Origin: Paenibacillus sp. YYML68
GTDB lineage: Bacteria; Bacillota; Bacilli; Paenibacillales; NBRC-103111
Reading direction: 5' to 3'
Assembly: GCF_027923405.1 (NCBI RefSeq)
Contig: NZ_BQYI01000001.1
Coordinates: forward strand, 4,070,501 to 4,134,500
Length of the DNA stretch: 64,000 nt
Of the stretch, positions 1-9,419 are shown piece by piece. The first letter of the stretch is position 1. Every line of letters begins with the position of its first letter. The notes beneath the pieces are model-generated. The model did not search any database. It was not told the DNA's origin and saw only the letters and a program-made list of their open reading frames with translations. The translations under genes and the position numbers were made by a program.

Positions 1-3000
1 CGAGCCTGATGTATAAATCATATAGGCAAGGTCAGAAGCAGCATTCACCGACTCAAGATTGGAGCAATCCTCCTCTAGCCACCCTTCCATTCGCTTCACC
101 TCGAGCACGCTGCCGGCATAGCTGGAAGGAGGCCTCCCACCTTCGTCCACGAGCAGCAGCTCTGCCCCGCTGTCCGTCAGCATGTATTGAATGCGCTCCT
201 CGGGATATGTCGGATCAATCGGAATATAGGCCGCCCCAGCCTTCAGCACCGCTAGCACCGCTGCCACCATCTCCACCGATTTGTCCAGCAGCATGCCGAC
301 GAACTGGTCACGCTTCACCCCATGCTTCTCGCGCAGCCTGCGGGCCAAGGTGTTGGCCAGCTGGTTCAACTGACGATACGTCACCGTCCTCCCTTCAGAC
401 AAGACCGCCGTCTCATCCGGTGTTCGAGCTGCCTGCTGCTCGAACAGCTGGTGCACAGTCGTCTGGCTCGGATAAGCTTGATCCGTGTCGTTGAACTGAA
501 CAAGCAGCTGCTCCCGCTGGGTATCATTGACGAGCTCTAGCTCACCAAGCTTCATATCCGGACACTCGATTACTTGATCGATCACATGCAGAAGGTGCTC
601 TGACATTCGTGTAATCGTTGACTCCTCGAACAGCACCGTGCTGTATTCGATATATAGCTCTAGCTCCACGCCCTCGTAGAACTCCCAGGTCAAGTCGAAT
701 CGGGTCTCATTCCCGCTTACGAAGATCCGCTCAACGCGCGTATCCGCCAGCTCGAGAGCGACGCTATCCATATTTTGCAATACAAGCATGGCATCGAACA
801 CCGGGTGACGGCTCGGATCTCGCCTACAGCCCAGCTTCTCCTGCACCTTGTCGAATGGATAATCCGCATGCTCGAACGCTTGCAGCACAATATCCTTCAC
901 ATTACTGACGATCTCCATGAACGTCTGATTCCGTCGAACGGACAGCCTCAGTGCAATCGTGTTGACAAACATACCGATTAGCGAATCGATGGCAGAATGG
1001 AGTCGACCTGCAACCGGCGTTCCGATAACGACCTCCGACTGGTCTCCATATTTAGATAGAATTACCTGATACAACGACAGCAAGGTCATGAACAACGTGG
1101 ACTGGCATTGTCTAGACAATTGCCTAAGTCCCTCGGTCCTGCGAGCTCCCAGCTTGACACGGTATCGGCTGCCTGCGGACTGCCTGACAGTAGGACGCGG
1201 TCGATCAGTCGGCATATTCAATAGCGGCAGCTCGCCGCCCAGATGCCCCTGCCAGAACACTTGCTTGGCCTCATACATAGGCGTCATCAGCAGCTTCTGC
1301 TGCCACACCGCATAATCCTTAACCTGGATATCCAGCTCTGGCAATGCAAGTCCCTTGTACAGCTCCGACAATTCCCGATGCACTATATTCAGGGAAATGC
1401 CGTCACATATAATGTGGTGAAAATCGAGCACAACGATATATTCATCCGACGAGCCTAGCTGAATGCAGCCTGCACGGAATAAGGGAGTCTTCGACAAATC
1501 GAACGGACGTATAAATTGCTGAACAAGAGCTGCTGCCTCCTCCTCGTGTCCAGCCTCATAACGCTCAAGCTGAAAGGAGAGCTCATCATGAATGATCTGC
1601 ACAGGCTCACCTTGCATGTACTGGAATGACGTACGCAAGCTCTCATGGCGCCGGGCGAGCGCTTGCAAGACGCGCTCCAGCTGATCTGGATGAAAACGGC
1701 CGATGATCCGATACGCGGACGTAATGTTGTAGCTACAGCTTGCAGGAGCAAGCTGTTGGAGGGCGAACATCGCCTTTTGTGCGGATGTAGCGGGATAGAA
1801 GGATCGGTATTCTGCCCGATCAAGAGGCATAAGAACTGTTCCGTCAGAGATCGTTTCGATGGTAGCGGCCAGCTCCAAAAGCACAGGCTTGTCAAATATC
1901 TCAGCTACGGGAAGTGTTACTTGAAATTGCTCTCGAACCTGGGCCAGCAGCATCATCGCCTTCAACGATTGTCCGCCCAGCTCAAAGAAGTGGGCGTATC
2001 GGCTCACTTGCCCAACAGCCAGCACAGACTGCCACAGCTCAGCTAGTGCGGCTTCTGTCTCTGTCGCTGGAGCCTCATAGGGACGTATATCTATTCGTAC
2101 GGGTGCCGGAAGAGCACGCTTGTTTATTTTACCATTCGGGGTTAGCGGGAATTTCTCCATCGCCATGAAGCAGTCCGGTACCATGTAAGCCGGAAGGACC
2201 GCGCTCAGACGACTCTTGAGCTCTGACACACTGATATTCGCATTCGGAATATAGTACGCACATAAATAAGCGTGACCGCTGTCGTCTTTACCTGCAGTAA
2301 CGATCGCTTCTTTGACAAGCTCAAGCCGCTGCAGCTGCTTCTCTACTTCCCCCATCTCGATACGGTAACCCCGAATTTTCACCTGTTGGTCCATCCGCTC
2401 GATAAATTCGAGCTGGCCCTCGTTGGTCCAACGAACCCGGTCGCCAGTCTTATAGAGGCGTTCTCCAGTTATGAATGGACTGTCTACAAATTTGGAGCTG
2501 GTCAGATCATCCCTGTTCACATATCCAATCGCTGTCCCATCGCCTCCAATCCATAGCTCACCGGGCACACCTACAGGCTGGAGCTGGCCCAGCTTGTTCA
2601 CCACGTATACCGTAGTATTATGAATCGGCCTGCCAATTGGCACATAGTCCATATCGTAAATACGATGATCGACCGGGTAGAACGTGGCAAACACCGTAGT
2701 CTCCGTAGGACCATAAACATGGATAAGCCGGTGGTCCCCCATATAATCGAGACACCTCCGCACATGCTTGACTGAAGCCGTCTCGCCGCCAAATAACAGC
2801 TTGCGAAGCGGCTCGAAGCAGGCTACATCCATATCAGTCAACACATTGAACAACGCTGTCGTCATGAAGGCCACTGTAATCCGCTCCGTGCGAATCAGCT
2901 CAGCCAGCAACGAAGCGTCCAATAGGACAGACTTAGGTGTAAGTACAAGCTGTGCCCCATTCAACAGAGCACCAAATATATCGAAGGTCGAGCCATCGAA

Positions 3001-4308
3001 CGCATAATTGGACAGCTGCAGCAGCTTATCCTGAGCATGCAGCTCGATATAGCCGCAATTCCGCACCGTCCTCACAATGTTGCAATGCGTGGTCAGTATA
3101 CCCTTCGGCTGACCAGTAGAGCCCGACGTGTACATCATATAAGCTGGTGCGGCCGGACTGACGAACGGCTTATCCAGCTCTTCTTCGTTGGTATACTGCA
3201 ACATATGCTCGATCTGCAGCACTTCCCGGCCAAGCTGCTGAGCCGCAACACTACAAACCTCATCAGCCACAATATAGGCGCAGCTGCTATCGTTCAGCAT
3301 GAATTCAATTCGTTCTCCTGGATACTGCGGATCGATCGGGACATATGTCATGCCTGCCTTCAACATACCGATGATCGCAACGAGCATAGAGGGTGTCCTT
3401 TCCGCGATCAAGCCTACGCGCATCCCTTGTACAAGTCCTCTGCTTAGCAGATAAGCGGCGATCCGATCCGAGCTTTCGTCCAACTGCTGATACGACAGCA
3501 GCTGCTCTCCATATACGACAGCAGTCTGCAGGGGTGATTGCTGCACCTGCGCTCTGAACAGATCGCCAATCGATTGCAGCGGATAGTCCATCGCAGTGTC
3601 GTTGACACGCAGCAGCATTTCTCCCTCCTCCCAACTTAATAGCTCGAAGGACTGAATGCTTCGCTCAGGATGCTGCAGAGCCTGTAGCCCGAGCTTCTCA
3701 TAATGGCACGCGATTCCCCGAACGTACGCTTCAGTGTACAGTCGTGCATCATAGCGCATATGCAGACACAGGCCGATTCCTGCTTCCGTACAGACGATGA
3801 GCTCACCATAATGGTCGTAGCACTCCAGCGTCGCTGTAGACTGTGATGACTCGCACACAAATAGTAACGGCTGCATTGCACCCACTTGCTCTGGGTATGC
3901 TTGCCCAACACGCTCCAGCCCTAGTGTCACCTGCTCCTCTTGAGTGATCCAAGATAGTATCTGGATGAAGGAGGTGTCGGGATGAAGATCAGGTACTCGC
4001 AGTGGAACACAGCAAGGTGCGCTTGCCGCATCATTACCAGTCCCCCCCAATGTATAGAGCAGCACTTCCTCGGCATCCGTGTAACGATGCAGCAGTCCCC
4101 CCCACAACGCAAGCAAGACCGACGACGACGTCACGCCACATCGCTCACTAATCTCCTGCACTGCCGAAGCAAGTTCAGTGGCAAGCTCCATTCGAAGCGA
4201 CCCCATCTGCTTACTCATCACGACCTGATTACTGCGTGCCAGCGGAATGGATACGAGGGACTCATCATCACGTAAGCGGGGAGGGCCATGAGACTGTCTT
4301 TCAATCAT
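1..4308 (-). CDS. Nonribosomal peptide synthetase, 5' part (partial at left edge)
   Basis: An open frame of 1436 codons with no stop runs off the left edge. It starts at ATG 4308 behind a GGAGAGAGG stretch. Domain order: about 230 N-terminal residues resembling only the second half of a condensation domain (no HHxxxDG); a complete adenylation domain (A3 YTSGSTGQPKG near residue 391, YGPTETT near 550); a carrier domain with LGGQSLKAM near residue 777; a full condensation domain with HHIICDG near residue 965; and the start of a second adenylation domain that reaches YMIYTSGS at the edge. The specificity residues of the first A domain read D-G-F-F-L-G-V-V-F-K by alignment with GrsA, one change from a published isoleucine code (DGFFLGVVYK), so Ile or another branched aliphatic residue is inferred. 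The divergent MFS gene may export the product. The product is unknown because most of the assembly line lies outside the window. Confidence 0.95.
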   Translation of the reverse strand, partial: MIERQSHGPPRLRDDESLVSIPLARSNQVVMSKQMGSLRMELATELASAVQEISERCGVTSSSVLLALWGGLLHRYTDAEEVLLYTLGGTGNDAASAPCCVPLRVPDLHPDTSFIQILSWITQEEQVTLGLERVGQAYPEQVGAMQPLLFVCESSQSTATLECYDHYGELIVCTEAGIGLCLHMRYDARLYTEAYVRGIACHYEKLGLQALQHPERSIQSFELLSWEEGEMLLRVNDTAMDYPLQSIGDLFRAQVQQSPLQTAVVYGEQLLSYQQLDESSDRIAAYLLSRGLVQGMRVGLIAERTPSMLVAIIGMLKAGMTYVPIDPQYPGERIEFMLNDSSCAYIVADEVCSVAAQQLGREVLQIEHMLQYTNEEELDKPFVSPAAPAYMMYTSGSTGQPKGILTTHCNIVRTVRNCGYIELHAQDKLLQLSNYAFDGSTFDIFGALLNGAQLVLTPKSVLLDASLLAELIRTERITVAFMTTALFNVLTDMDVACFEPLRKLLFGGETASVKHVRRCLDYMGDHRLIHVYGPTETTVFATFYPVDHRIYDMDYVPIGRPIHNTTVYVVNKLGQLQPVGVPGELWIGGDGTAIGYVNRDDLTSSKFVDSPFITGERLYKTGDRVRWTNEGQLEFIERMDQQVKIRGYRIEMGEVEKQLQRLELVKEAIVTAGKDDSGHAYLCAYYIPNANISVSELKSRLSAVLPAYMVPDCFMAMEKFPLTPNGKINKRALPAPVRIDIRPYEAPATETEAALAELWQSVLAVGQVSRYAHFFELGGQSLKAMMLLAQVREQFQVTLPVAEIFDKPVLLELAATIETISDGTVLMPLDRAEYRSFYPATSAQKAMFALQQLAPASCSYNITSAYRIIGRFHPDQLERVLQALARRHESLRTSFQYMQGEPVQIIHDELSFQLERYEAGHEEEAAALVQQFIRPFDLSKTPLFRAGCIQLGSSDEYIVVLDFHHIICDGISLNIVHRELSELYKGLALPELDIQVKDYAVWQQKLLMTPMYEAKQVFWQGHLGGELPLLNMPTDRPRPTVRQSAGSRYRVKLGARRTEGLRQLSRQCQSTLFMTLLSLYQVILSKYGDQSEVVIGTPVAGRLHSAIDSLIGMFVNTIALRLSVRRNQTFMEIVSNVKDIVLQAFEHADYPFDKVQEKLGCRRDPSRHPVFDAMLVLQNMDSVALELADTRVERIFVSGNETRFDLTWEFYEGVELELYIEYSTVLFEESTITRMSEHLLHVIDQVIECPDMKLGELELVNDTQREQLLVQFNDTDQAYPSQTTVHQLFEQQAARTPDETAVLSEGRTVTYRQLNQLANTLARRLREKHGVKRDQFVGMLLDKSVEMVAAVLAVLKAGAAYIPIDPTYPEERIQYMLTDSGAELLLVDEGGRPPSSYAGSVLEVKRMEGWLEEDCSNLESVNAASDLAYMIYTSGS

Positions 4309-4601
4309 ACCTTGCCTCTCTCCTTGTTCTCCAAATTATCGATTCCTATGTCATCAGGTAAAATGCACACCAATGCTGTACATAAAATTGAACTCAGCTT
4401 TACTCTATCAAGCTCCCAATTATAGTGAAATCAAACGGAGAGTAAATTCTTATTCCAACCTAAACCAAATGCTATATTTTGTCAAATATTAATAAAATTT
4501 AAATTTAGTGCAATATACTAGCATTAACTGGGTTTATTTGATATATTTTATCGGAAGATTCCTAATATTTGATAGAGGATAAAAAGCTAGGAGGGAAAAT
4601 C
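4309..4601. other. AT-rich divergent intergenic region (NRPS / MFS)
   Basis: This 293-base, clearly AT-rich spacer separates the divergent NRPS and MFS genes and should hold both promoters. A TATACT hexamer at about 4514 could be the -10 of the MFS promoter, but I see no convincing -35 with it. The MFS ribosome-binding site AGGAGGG is at 4589-4595. No operator was recognised. Confidence 0.5.
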
Positions 4602-5864
4602 ATGCAGACGCAATCGGCTATTTCTCCCGATCAAGAGTCGTTGAGGCAATCGCTGCCTTTAATGCAAAGCAAAGCTTTTCTATTGGCCATGCTTTCTCTC
4701 GTCTTTAACAGCGTTGGTTCGTCTGTATTTCAATTAGCTGAGGCTTGGTATATTGTTAATTATTTGGGACTCGGTCAATCGCTAGGAATCGTTCTTATGA
4801 TGACAGCGATACCTCGACTTGTACTCATGCCTTTAGGCGGAGTGCTCGCCGATCGGATCCCGAAACCGCAGCTGATGTTTATGTCAGATATCCTTCGCGC
4901 ACTTCTGCTGCTTGTTATGCTCATCTGCTTGATCTCTGATGTGCTCAGCTTTTCGTGGATGCTCGTATTTGCACTGCTGTTCGGTACGCTGGATGCCTTC
5001 TACTGGCCTGCTGCTTCATCACTCATTCCTGCCATCGTACCGGAGCATCAGCTGGCTCAAGCGAACTCTTATTTCCAGATCATTCAACAAGGCTTCTATT
5101 TGATCGGCCCGTTAATCGGCGGTCTGATGCTGACGTGGGGCTCCTATTCCTCGTTATTCAGCACCATCTCCATCATCCTCATCATCGGCGCATTCCTCTC
5201 ATTACTCGTCGGAAAGTTCATGCCCCGCATATCCGAGGATGAAGCTGGCAGCAGAGAATCTCTGTTGAAGGAATGGCAGGGAGGCTTTACCTACATTCGA
5301 ACAGAGCCTTACATTAAAGTATTGATGCTAACCTTGATGATGGCCGGCTTCTTCCTCTCAGGCCCCCTCGCAGTCGCAATCCCGTTACTCGTAGACTCTG
5401 TACTGAAGGGCAATGCGCTGACGCTCAGCTATCTGGAAATTTCGATATCAGTCGGCATGATCGCAGGCGGCGCTATCATTGCATTCACTCGAATACGACA
5501 AAGGCGGATGCTCATCTCCTTATCCTGTCTAGCCGCTTGCGGTCTGTGCGTGCTAGGCCTGGGCATCACGAGTCAGTTCTTCTCAATCCTGTCGTTGCTG
5601 CTCATTTGCGGACTTGTACTGTCCTTCAGCAACACGTACTTCATTACTCTGCTTCAGGAACGTACACCACCGGATAAGCTGGGACGGGTGATGAGCTTGG
5701 TCACGACGGCTACAACAGGCCTGCTCCCGCTATCCCACGCTACCATTTCCTTATTAATGAATGGAGGAGCCTCTATAGCTACGATTCTGGTTGTATTCGG
5801 CGGTATGATCGCGATATTTTGTACCGTGCTGATTGCGGCATCCAGAGCGGTCCGCACGCTGTAG
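4602..5864 (+). CDS. MFS transporter, DHA3-like drug/peptide exporter
   Basis: A 420-residue integral membrane protein with about 12 hydrophobic segments. The loop PLGGVLADRIPKPQ between helices 2 and 3 is the MFS motif A, and the overall pattern resembles DHA3-type exporters such as macrolide efflux and EntS-like proteins. I chose ATG 4602 because AGGAGGG lies six bases upstream; an in-frame TTG at 4569 has no such signal. The gene is divergent from the NRPS, which suggests export of, or self-protection against, the peptide product; this is inference from position only. A long inverted repeat follows the stop codon. Confidence 0.85.
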   Translation: MQTQSAISPDQESLRQSLPLMQSKAFLLAMLSLVFNSVGSSVFQLAEAWYIVNYLGLGQSLGIVLMMTAIPRLVLMPLGGVLADRIPKPQLMFMSDILRALLLLVMLICLISDVLSFSWMLVFALLFGTLDAFYWPAASSLIPAIVPEHQLAQANSYFQIIQQGFYLIGPLIGGLMLTWGSYSSLFSTISIILIIGAFLSLLVGKFMPRISEDEAGSRESLLKEWQGGFTYIRTEPYIKVLMLTLMMAGFFLSGPLAVAIPLLVDSVLKGNALTLSYLEISISVGMIAGGAIIAFTRIRQRRMLISLSCLAACGLCVLGLGITSQFFSILSLLLICGLVLSFSNTYFITLLQERTPPDKLGRVMSLVTTATTGLLPLSHATISLLMNGGASIATILVVFGGMIAIFCTVLIAASRAVRTL

Positions 5865-5883
5865 GAATCAGGCTGGAACGGAC

Positions 5884-5939
5884 AGCAAGCAGCCCTCGCG
5901 CACCGTACAGGACATGTACGGTGACGAGGGCTGCTTGCT
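5884..5939 (+). terminator. Large stem-loop after the MFS gene
   Basis: Perfect 15-bp arms AGCAAGCAGCCCTCG (5884-5898) and their complement (5925-5939) enclose a second 7-bp stem, ACCGTAC/GTACGGT. There is no good T-run after the stem, so it may act as a transcript-end or mRNA-stabilising structure rather than a classic intrinsic terminator. Confidence 0.6.
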
Positions 5940-6104
5940 CCTGTCTCTAACGATTTCATTGACTGTGTTGCTAGCTCCGATGAATACGAAGTACGAATTG
6001 AATGTATTGTACCGCTCTCCGGTCAACACCACATTCAGCTTCGCGAGGTGCAGCTATAATCCCCGCTTCCTCGGCCACGAGAACAGTCATGAACACCGAT
6101 TCCT

Positions 6105-6419
6105 TCACCCCTCCGCCACATCCGCAACGAGCTCGCTCGCGACCTCTAGCATCATCGGTACGACAGCCTCATTCGCACCGGACACATAGATATCGCCTTC
6201 ATAATGGCGGAATGGAATCCTAACTTCGCCGTAGCTCCATAAGAAGAAGTCACCCTCGATCGCCATCGTCGTACCGTCCGCGCCCCTGACCTTGTACACA
6301 GCTGTGTACTCGAAGTCAGGCTTCGCCGCGAAATATTGCTTGCACTCCTCCAAGCTGATGACCGATTGCGGGCCTTCACTATGCTGGAATGCTCTTGTAA
6401 TCCGATACCTTCTGCTCAT
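6105..6419 (-). CDS. Conserved hypothetical protein (104 aa)
   Basis: A soluble protein of 104 residues that I do not recognise. ATG 6419 is preferred because GGAGG lies about ten bases upstream; the open frame extends to 6518 without another supported start. The sequence is rich in aromatic and acidic residues and alternates in a way that suggests a small beta-rich fold, with no signal peptide or membrane segment. It has no obvious operon partner: the MFS gene converges from the left and the PI-PLC gene lies downstream on the same strand across 95 bases. Confidence 0.6.
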   Translation of the reverse strand: MSRRYRITRAFQHSEGPQSVISLEECKQYFAAKPDFEYTAVYKVRGADGTTMAIEGDFFLWSYGEVRIPFRHYEGDIYVSGANEAVVPMMLEVASELVADVAEG

Positions 6420-6614
6420 ATTCGGTCGTCCTCCATCCTGTGTCATCTCGATAAGCTTCCCAAGCCTGCTCCGACGGATGCTCTTGCTTCGACAAGCCCA
6501 TTCTCCCATTATACGCATGTATACCCGCTTCGCCTAACGTCCTCTGCCTTATATATGCGTGAATGAAATGGACTTCTTCACCGCTAAGTTACCGCCCATG
6601 CCAAGCGCACAACA

Positions 6615-6648
6615 AATCGGCTGTAAGAGTTCTCTCTCACAGCCGATT
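6615..6648 (-). terminator. Stem-loop after the PI-PLC gene
   Basis: Perfect 10-bp arms AATCGGCTGT (6615-6624) and ACAGCCGATT (6639-6648) lie 30 bases past the stop of the minus-strand gene. No T-run follows, so function as a terminator is likely but not certain. Confidence 0.55.
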
Positions 6649-6678
6649 CATTGAACGATCACCCTATGATGCAATCGA

Positions 6679-8010
6679 TTAATGCTTCGCCTTCCAATTG
6701 ACCGCCATAGCGAACGATGCGATCGTAGAAATAGTGACGTTGTCGATATATAGAATATTCGGATAGCACTTATTGGTATATTGAGTTAGCGTCGTGTATA
6801 GCTGAGGATTCGCCTCATTGGCCAAATCCAGAATACTTTTGATACCCGGCAAGTAGCATGACGTTGCCTGAGATACGCCCTGCGTCAGTGTCCATGACAG
6901 TAAGAAGTAGCATGCGTCTGGTGTCGGCTTCTGCACACGCAGCTTTTCCAGCTGATCCGACATCATATCGTTTAAAATGTTCGTTTCGGAGTAGGAGTCA
7001 AATACTTTAAAACAGTTTTTAAGATACAACCCACGTTGACTATAGTTACCCAAGTGTGTCGATGGAACACCAGGGTCCACAATCACGGCTACGGCTGCAC
7101 GCTCACCGCCGATGTAGTCATTCAACTTAAGCATCGTTAAGTCTGGCTCAGGGCTTGCTGCCGTATACAGATTATTCAATGCCATCAGCTCTTCGAACAG
7201 TCCGTCCCATTCCTCTTGGGTGAAATGTCTGTAGCTCATATTGCCGACATCCGTGTTATAGTCATGGGATAAGTACAGAATGACAAGCTCTTTATTCGTA
7301 GCTGTAAAGCGATTCACGTCTTCAATGATCGATGCAATGGACTGCCCATTCCCACCTTGCCAAGACATGTCTACAATTAAGCTATAGTGACCTGTATAAT
7401 ATTGTCCTGCGCTAATGACTGGCCGAATGTCGAAGTATCGGGCACCCGCCACAAGCTGATCATACACACTCTTCGTCTGCGTAAGCGTATTGCATTCGTA
7501 GCTGAACGCAGTTCCTGACGTATACGTGCTCATACCAGCATCGTGAGAGCCTGGGATGCACAGCTCACGCAAGGTTTTATCGCCTAGTACATTCACATTC
7601 GATTGCATCCAGGCTGTCGGCATGTTGTTCGAGATGAAATTCCCTTCTTCGCCAGCCAGTATGAAGTCGACGTAGCCGTCATGCTTCCACCCGAGCGGGA
7701 TGACCGAGCCTTGCGCATGCCCCATCGTCGAGATGGAGGTCAGCTCAACCTGAAGATTGAATCCATGCTGTGCTCTAGCTTGAATCTGAAAGCTGTGACC
7801 CGTTCCGCTAAGACTATACGTGGCCTCTCCCGCATCATCGCTTGTCGTGTGAATCCAACTATCATTCCATTCCACATACACGGTCACACTCGTTCCCGCA
7901 GCTACGGTGCTCGGGAATTCCCATCGATCCATCTGATAAGAATGCTCCTTGGTCAGTACCCAGTTGCAATTGGTACCATTCACTAATGTGATATAGCCGC
8001 CCTGTCCCAT
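6679..8010 (-). CDS. PI-PLC X-domain phosphodiesterase with N-terminal beta domain
   Basis: A 443-residue protein. From about residue 140 it carries a phosphatidylinositol-specific phospholipase C X domain: LCIPGSHDAGM holds the first catalytic His and TGHYS the second, followed by the FLLSW-type barrel strands. Residues 1 to about 130 form a separate beta-rich domain beginning GGYITLVNGT with an HSYQM motif. From memory this two-domain arrangement is better known from fungal PLC-like phosphodiesterases than from Bacillus PI-PLC, which is about 300 residues and starts with a signal peptide. No signal peptide is seen here. Start ATG 8010 has AGGAGG ten bases upstream; the ATG at 8019 is too close to that site. 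The substrate is unknown. Confidence 0.8.
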   Translation of the reverse strand: MGQGGYITLVNGTNCNWVLTKEHSYQMDRWEFPSTVAAGTSVTVYVEWNDSWIHTTSDDAGEATYSLSGTGHSFQIQARAQHGFNLQVELTSISTMGHAQGSVIPLGWKHDGYVDFILAGEEGNFISNNMPTAWMQSNVNVLGDKTLRELCIPGSHDAGMSTYTSGTAFSYECNTLTQTKSVYDQLVAGARYFDIRPVISAGQYYTGHYSLIVDMSWQGGNGQSIASIIEDVNRFTATNKELVILYLSHDYNTDVGNMSYRHFTQEEWDGLFEELMALNNLYTAASPEPDLTMLKLNDYIGGERAAVAVIVDPGVPSTHLGNYSQRGLYLKNCFKVFDSYSETNILNDMMSDQLEKLRVQKPTPDACYFLLSWTLTQGVSQATSCYLPGIKSILDLANEANPQLYTTLTQYTNKCYPNILYIDNVTISTIASFAMAVNWKAKH

Positions 8011-8083
8011 CTCATTCATACCTCCTAATATTGAATAGTATAGTAACATAAACCATTTTATATTATCGAAATGAGATTGTATG

Positions 8084-8133
8084 TAAGAAAAAGTGCCGAA
8101 TCATGCGAGATTCCCTCCGCAAAATTCGACACT
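8084..8133 (-). terminator. Intrinsic terminator of the phosphorelay operon
   Basis: Arms AGTGCCGAAT (8092-8101) and ATTCGACACT (8124-8133) pair with one mismatch. On the minus strand they are followed by a T-rich tract (complement of 8084-8091). The hairpin lies 25 bases past the stop of the REC-GGDEF gene and upstream of the PI-PLC gene. Confidence 0.75.
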
Positions 8134-8157
8134 GTGTATCTGATCGCCATATGCATG

Positions 8158-9057
8158 TTAGCACGACTCGCTTTCTATCCGATTCCGTCCGTTCTGCTTC
8201 GCCTTATACAATAGCTGATCGGTATAGTTCAGCCATTCCCGTCCTTCGCGTCCGCTCCGCCAGCCGGACACGCCTGCCGAGAACGTAATCCGGATTCGTT
8301 CCCCTTGCGCGGTCGCCATCACCCGCTCCTGGACAGACAGCCGCATCGATTCGAGGATCGCCATGGCCTGCTCCACCTCCGTATTGACGAACAGGATGAC
8401 GAATTCCTCGCCGCCGAAGCGGGCGAGAAGGTCTGTCTTCCTGAGACGTTCCCGGAGCGCATCGCTCATCTGCATGAGCACCTGATCACCGATCGGATGA
8501 CCGTATCGATCATTGATCATCTTGAACCGATCAATGTCAATCAACGCCAACGCCAGCGGCTGCTCGTACCGCTCCATCCGATTCAACTCCATCGTATATT
8601 GCATCTCGAAGTAACGACGATTGAATATACCGGTCAAGCTGTCGCGGAAGGCCAGACTCTCATAATCTCGCGTCCGGTGAATCAGTCGATTCACGCGCGC
8701 CTTCAGCTCGCGCAGCTCGAACGGCTTCGTCACGTAATCGTCGGCTCCTAGCTCCAGACAGCGTACCTTATCGTCCAGGTCGTCCTTGCCCGACAGCACG
8801 ATCAGAGGCACCCACATGAACTTCGGCTCCTGCTTGAGAAACTCGAACATTACATATCCCGACTCTGGCGCCATCATCAGATCGAGAATGATGAGGTCGT
8901 AGTCGGCTTCATACAGCTTCTGCTTAGCTGTCTTCACATCGCCCGCTTCATGCAGCTCCAGATGGTCATGACGCAAGCGGTGGGCAAGTAGCGCTCTTAG
9001 CTCAGGATCATCGTCCACGAGCAGAATGAGCGGCCTCGCATGCTCGTCATGCTTCAT
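8158..9057 (-). CDS. Response regulator with GGDEF domain (diguanylate cyclase)
   Basis: A 299-residue protein that should make cyclic di-GMP when phosphorylated. Residues 8-122 form a receiver domain with the DDD acidic pocket near residue 15, phosphoacceptor Asp59 in LIILDLMM and the conserved Lys in VTKPFE. Residues about 135-295 form a GGDEF domain with an intact active-site loop, GGEEF, and an RKTD inhibitory site five residues before it, so it should be catalytically active and product-inhibited. Its start, ATG 9057, overlaps the end of the HPt gene (ATGAAGCATGA), implying translational coupling. With the HPt and hybrid kinase genes upstream it forms one operon: kinase to HPt to cyclase. 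Confidence 0.93.
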   Translation of the reverse strand: MKHDEHARPLILLVDDDPELRALLAHRLRHDHLELHEAGDVKTAKQKLYEADYDLIILDLMMAPESGYVMFEFLKQEPKFMWVPLIVLSGKDDLDDKVRCLELGADDYVTKPFELRELKARVNRLIHRTRDYESLAFRDSLTGIFNRRYFEMQYTMELNRMERYEQPLALALIDIDRFKMINDRYGHPIGDQVLMQMSDALRERLRKTDLLARFGGEEFVILFVNTEVEQAMAILESMRLSVQERVMATAQGERIRITFSAGVSGWRSGREGREWLNYTDQLLYKAKQNGRNRIESESC

Positions 9058-9370
9058 AGCGGACCACGACCTTTGCCAAATAGTCTTGCAGTCTATGGAG
9101 CGTCGCTGCAATCCCATTGTAGTCCGCGGCTATAGCATGCTGCTCGAGCAAGCTGCCGATCTCCGTCAGCTCGTCGAACCCGTAGCCGCCGCCGCTCCCC
9201 TTCATGCTATGACTAATGGCGCGAATGTGGTCATAGTCGGCCTGCTTCAGTGCGCTCGTCATATTCCTATAATCTGCCGCCCGATTGGTCAAGTAACCAG
9301 GCACCAGCTCCTCCAGATCCGCATCTATCGTAACCATATATCGATTGACGTTCTCCAAGCTCTCGTTCAT
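9047..9370 (-). CDS. Histidine phosphotransfer (HPt) protein
   Basis: A 107-residue helical protein carrying one HPt domain. The phosphorylated residue is His54 in ISHSMKGSGGGYG, the usual HSxKGS pattern. It should relay phosphate from the last receiver domain of the hybrid kinase encoded 49 bases upstream to the REC-GGDEF protein encoded downstream. ATG 9370 is preferred over 9412 because a GCGGGGA purine stretch sits at the right distance and the N-terminus then fits the family. The end overlaps the next start by 11 bases. Confidence 0.9.
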   Translation of the reverse strand: MNESLENVNRYMVTIDADLEELVPGYLTNRAADYRNMTSALKQADYDHIRAISHSMKGSGGGYGFDELTEIGSLLEQHAIAADYNGIAATLHRLQDYLAKVVVRYEA

Positions 9371-9419
9371 CCTGAATTCCCCGCTCTCTTGTTGACTCGT
9401 CTTGTGGAACATATTTAGG

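Noticed and set aside
3305..3634. Short minus-strand frames within 1-4.3 kb as separate genes, or a broken NRPS
   Set aside because: Translating the whole segment gives one uninterrupted NRPS frame from 4308 to the edge; the short frames are in other phases.
5865..6104. Possible small gene between the MFS gene and the 104-aa gene
   Set aside because: No frame with a ribosome-binding site or recognisable product; only the large stem-loop is supported.
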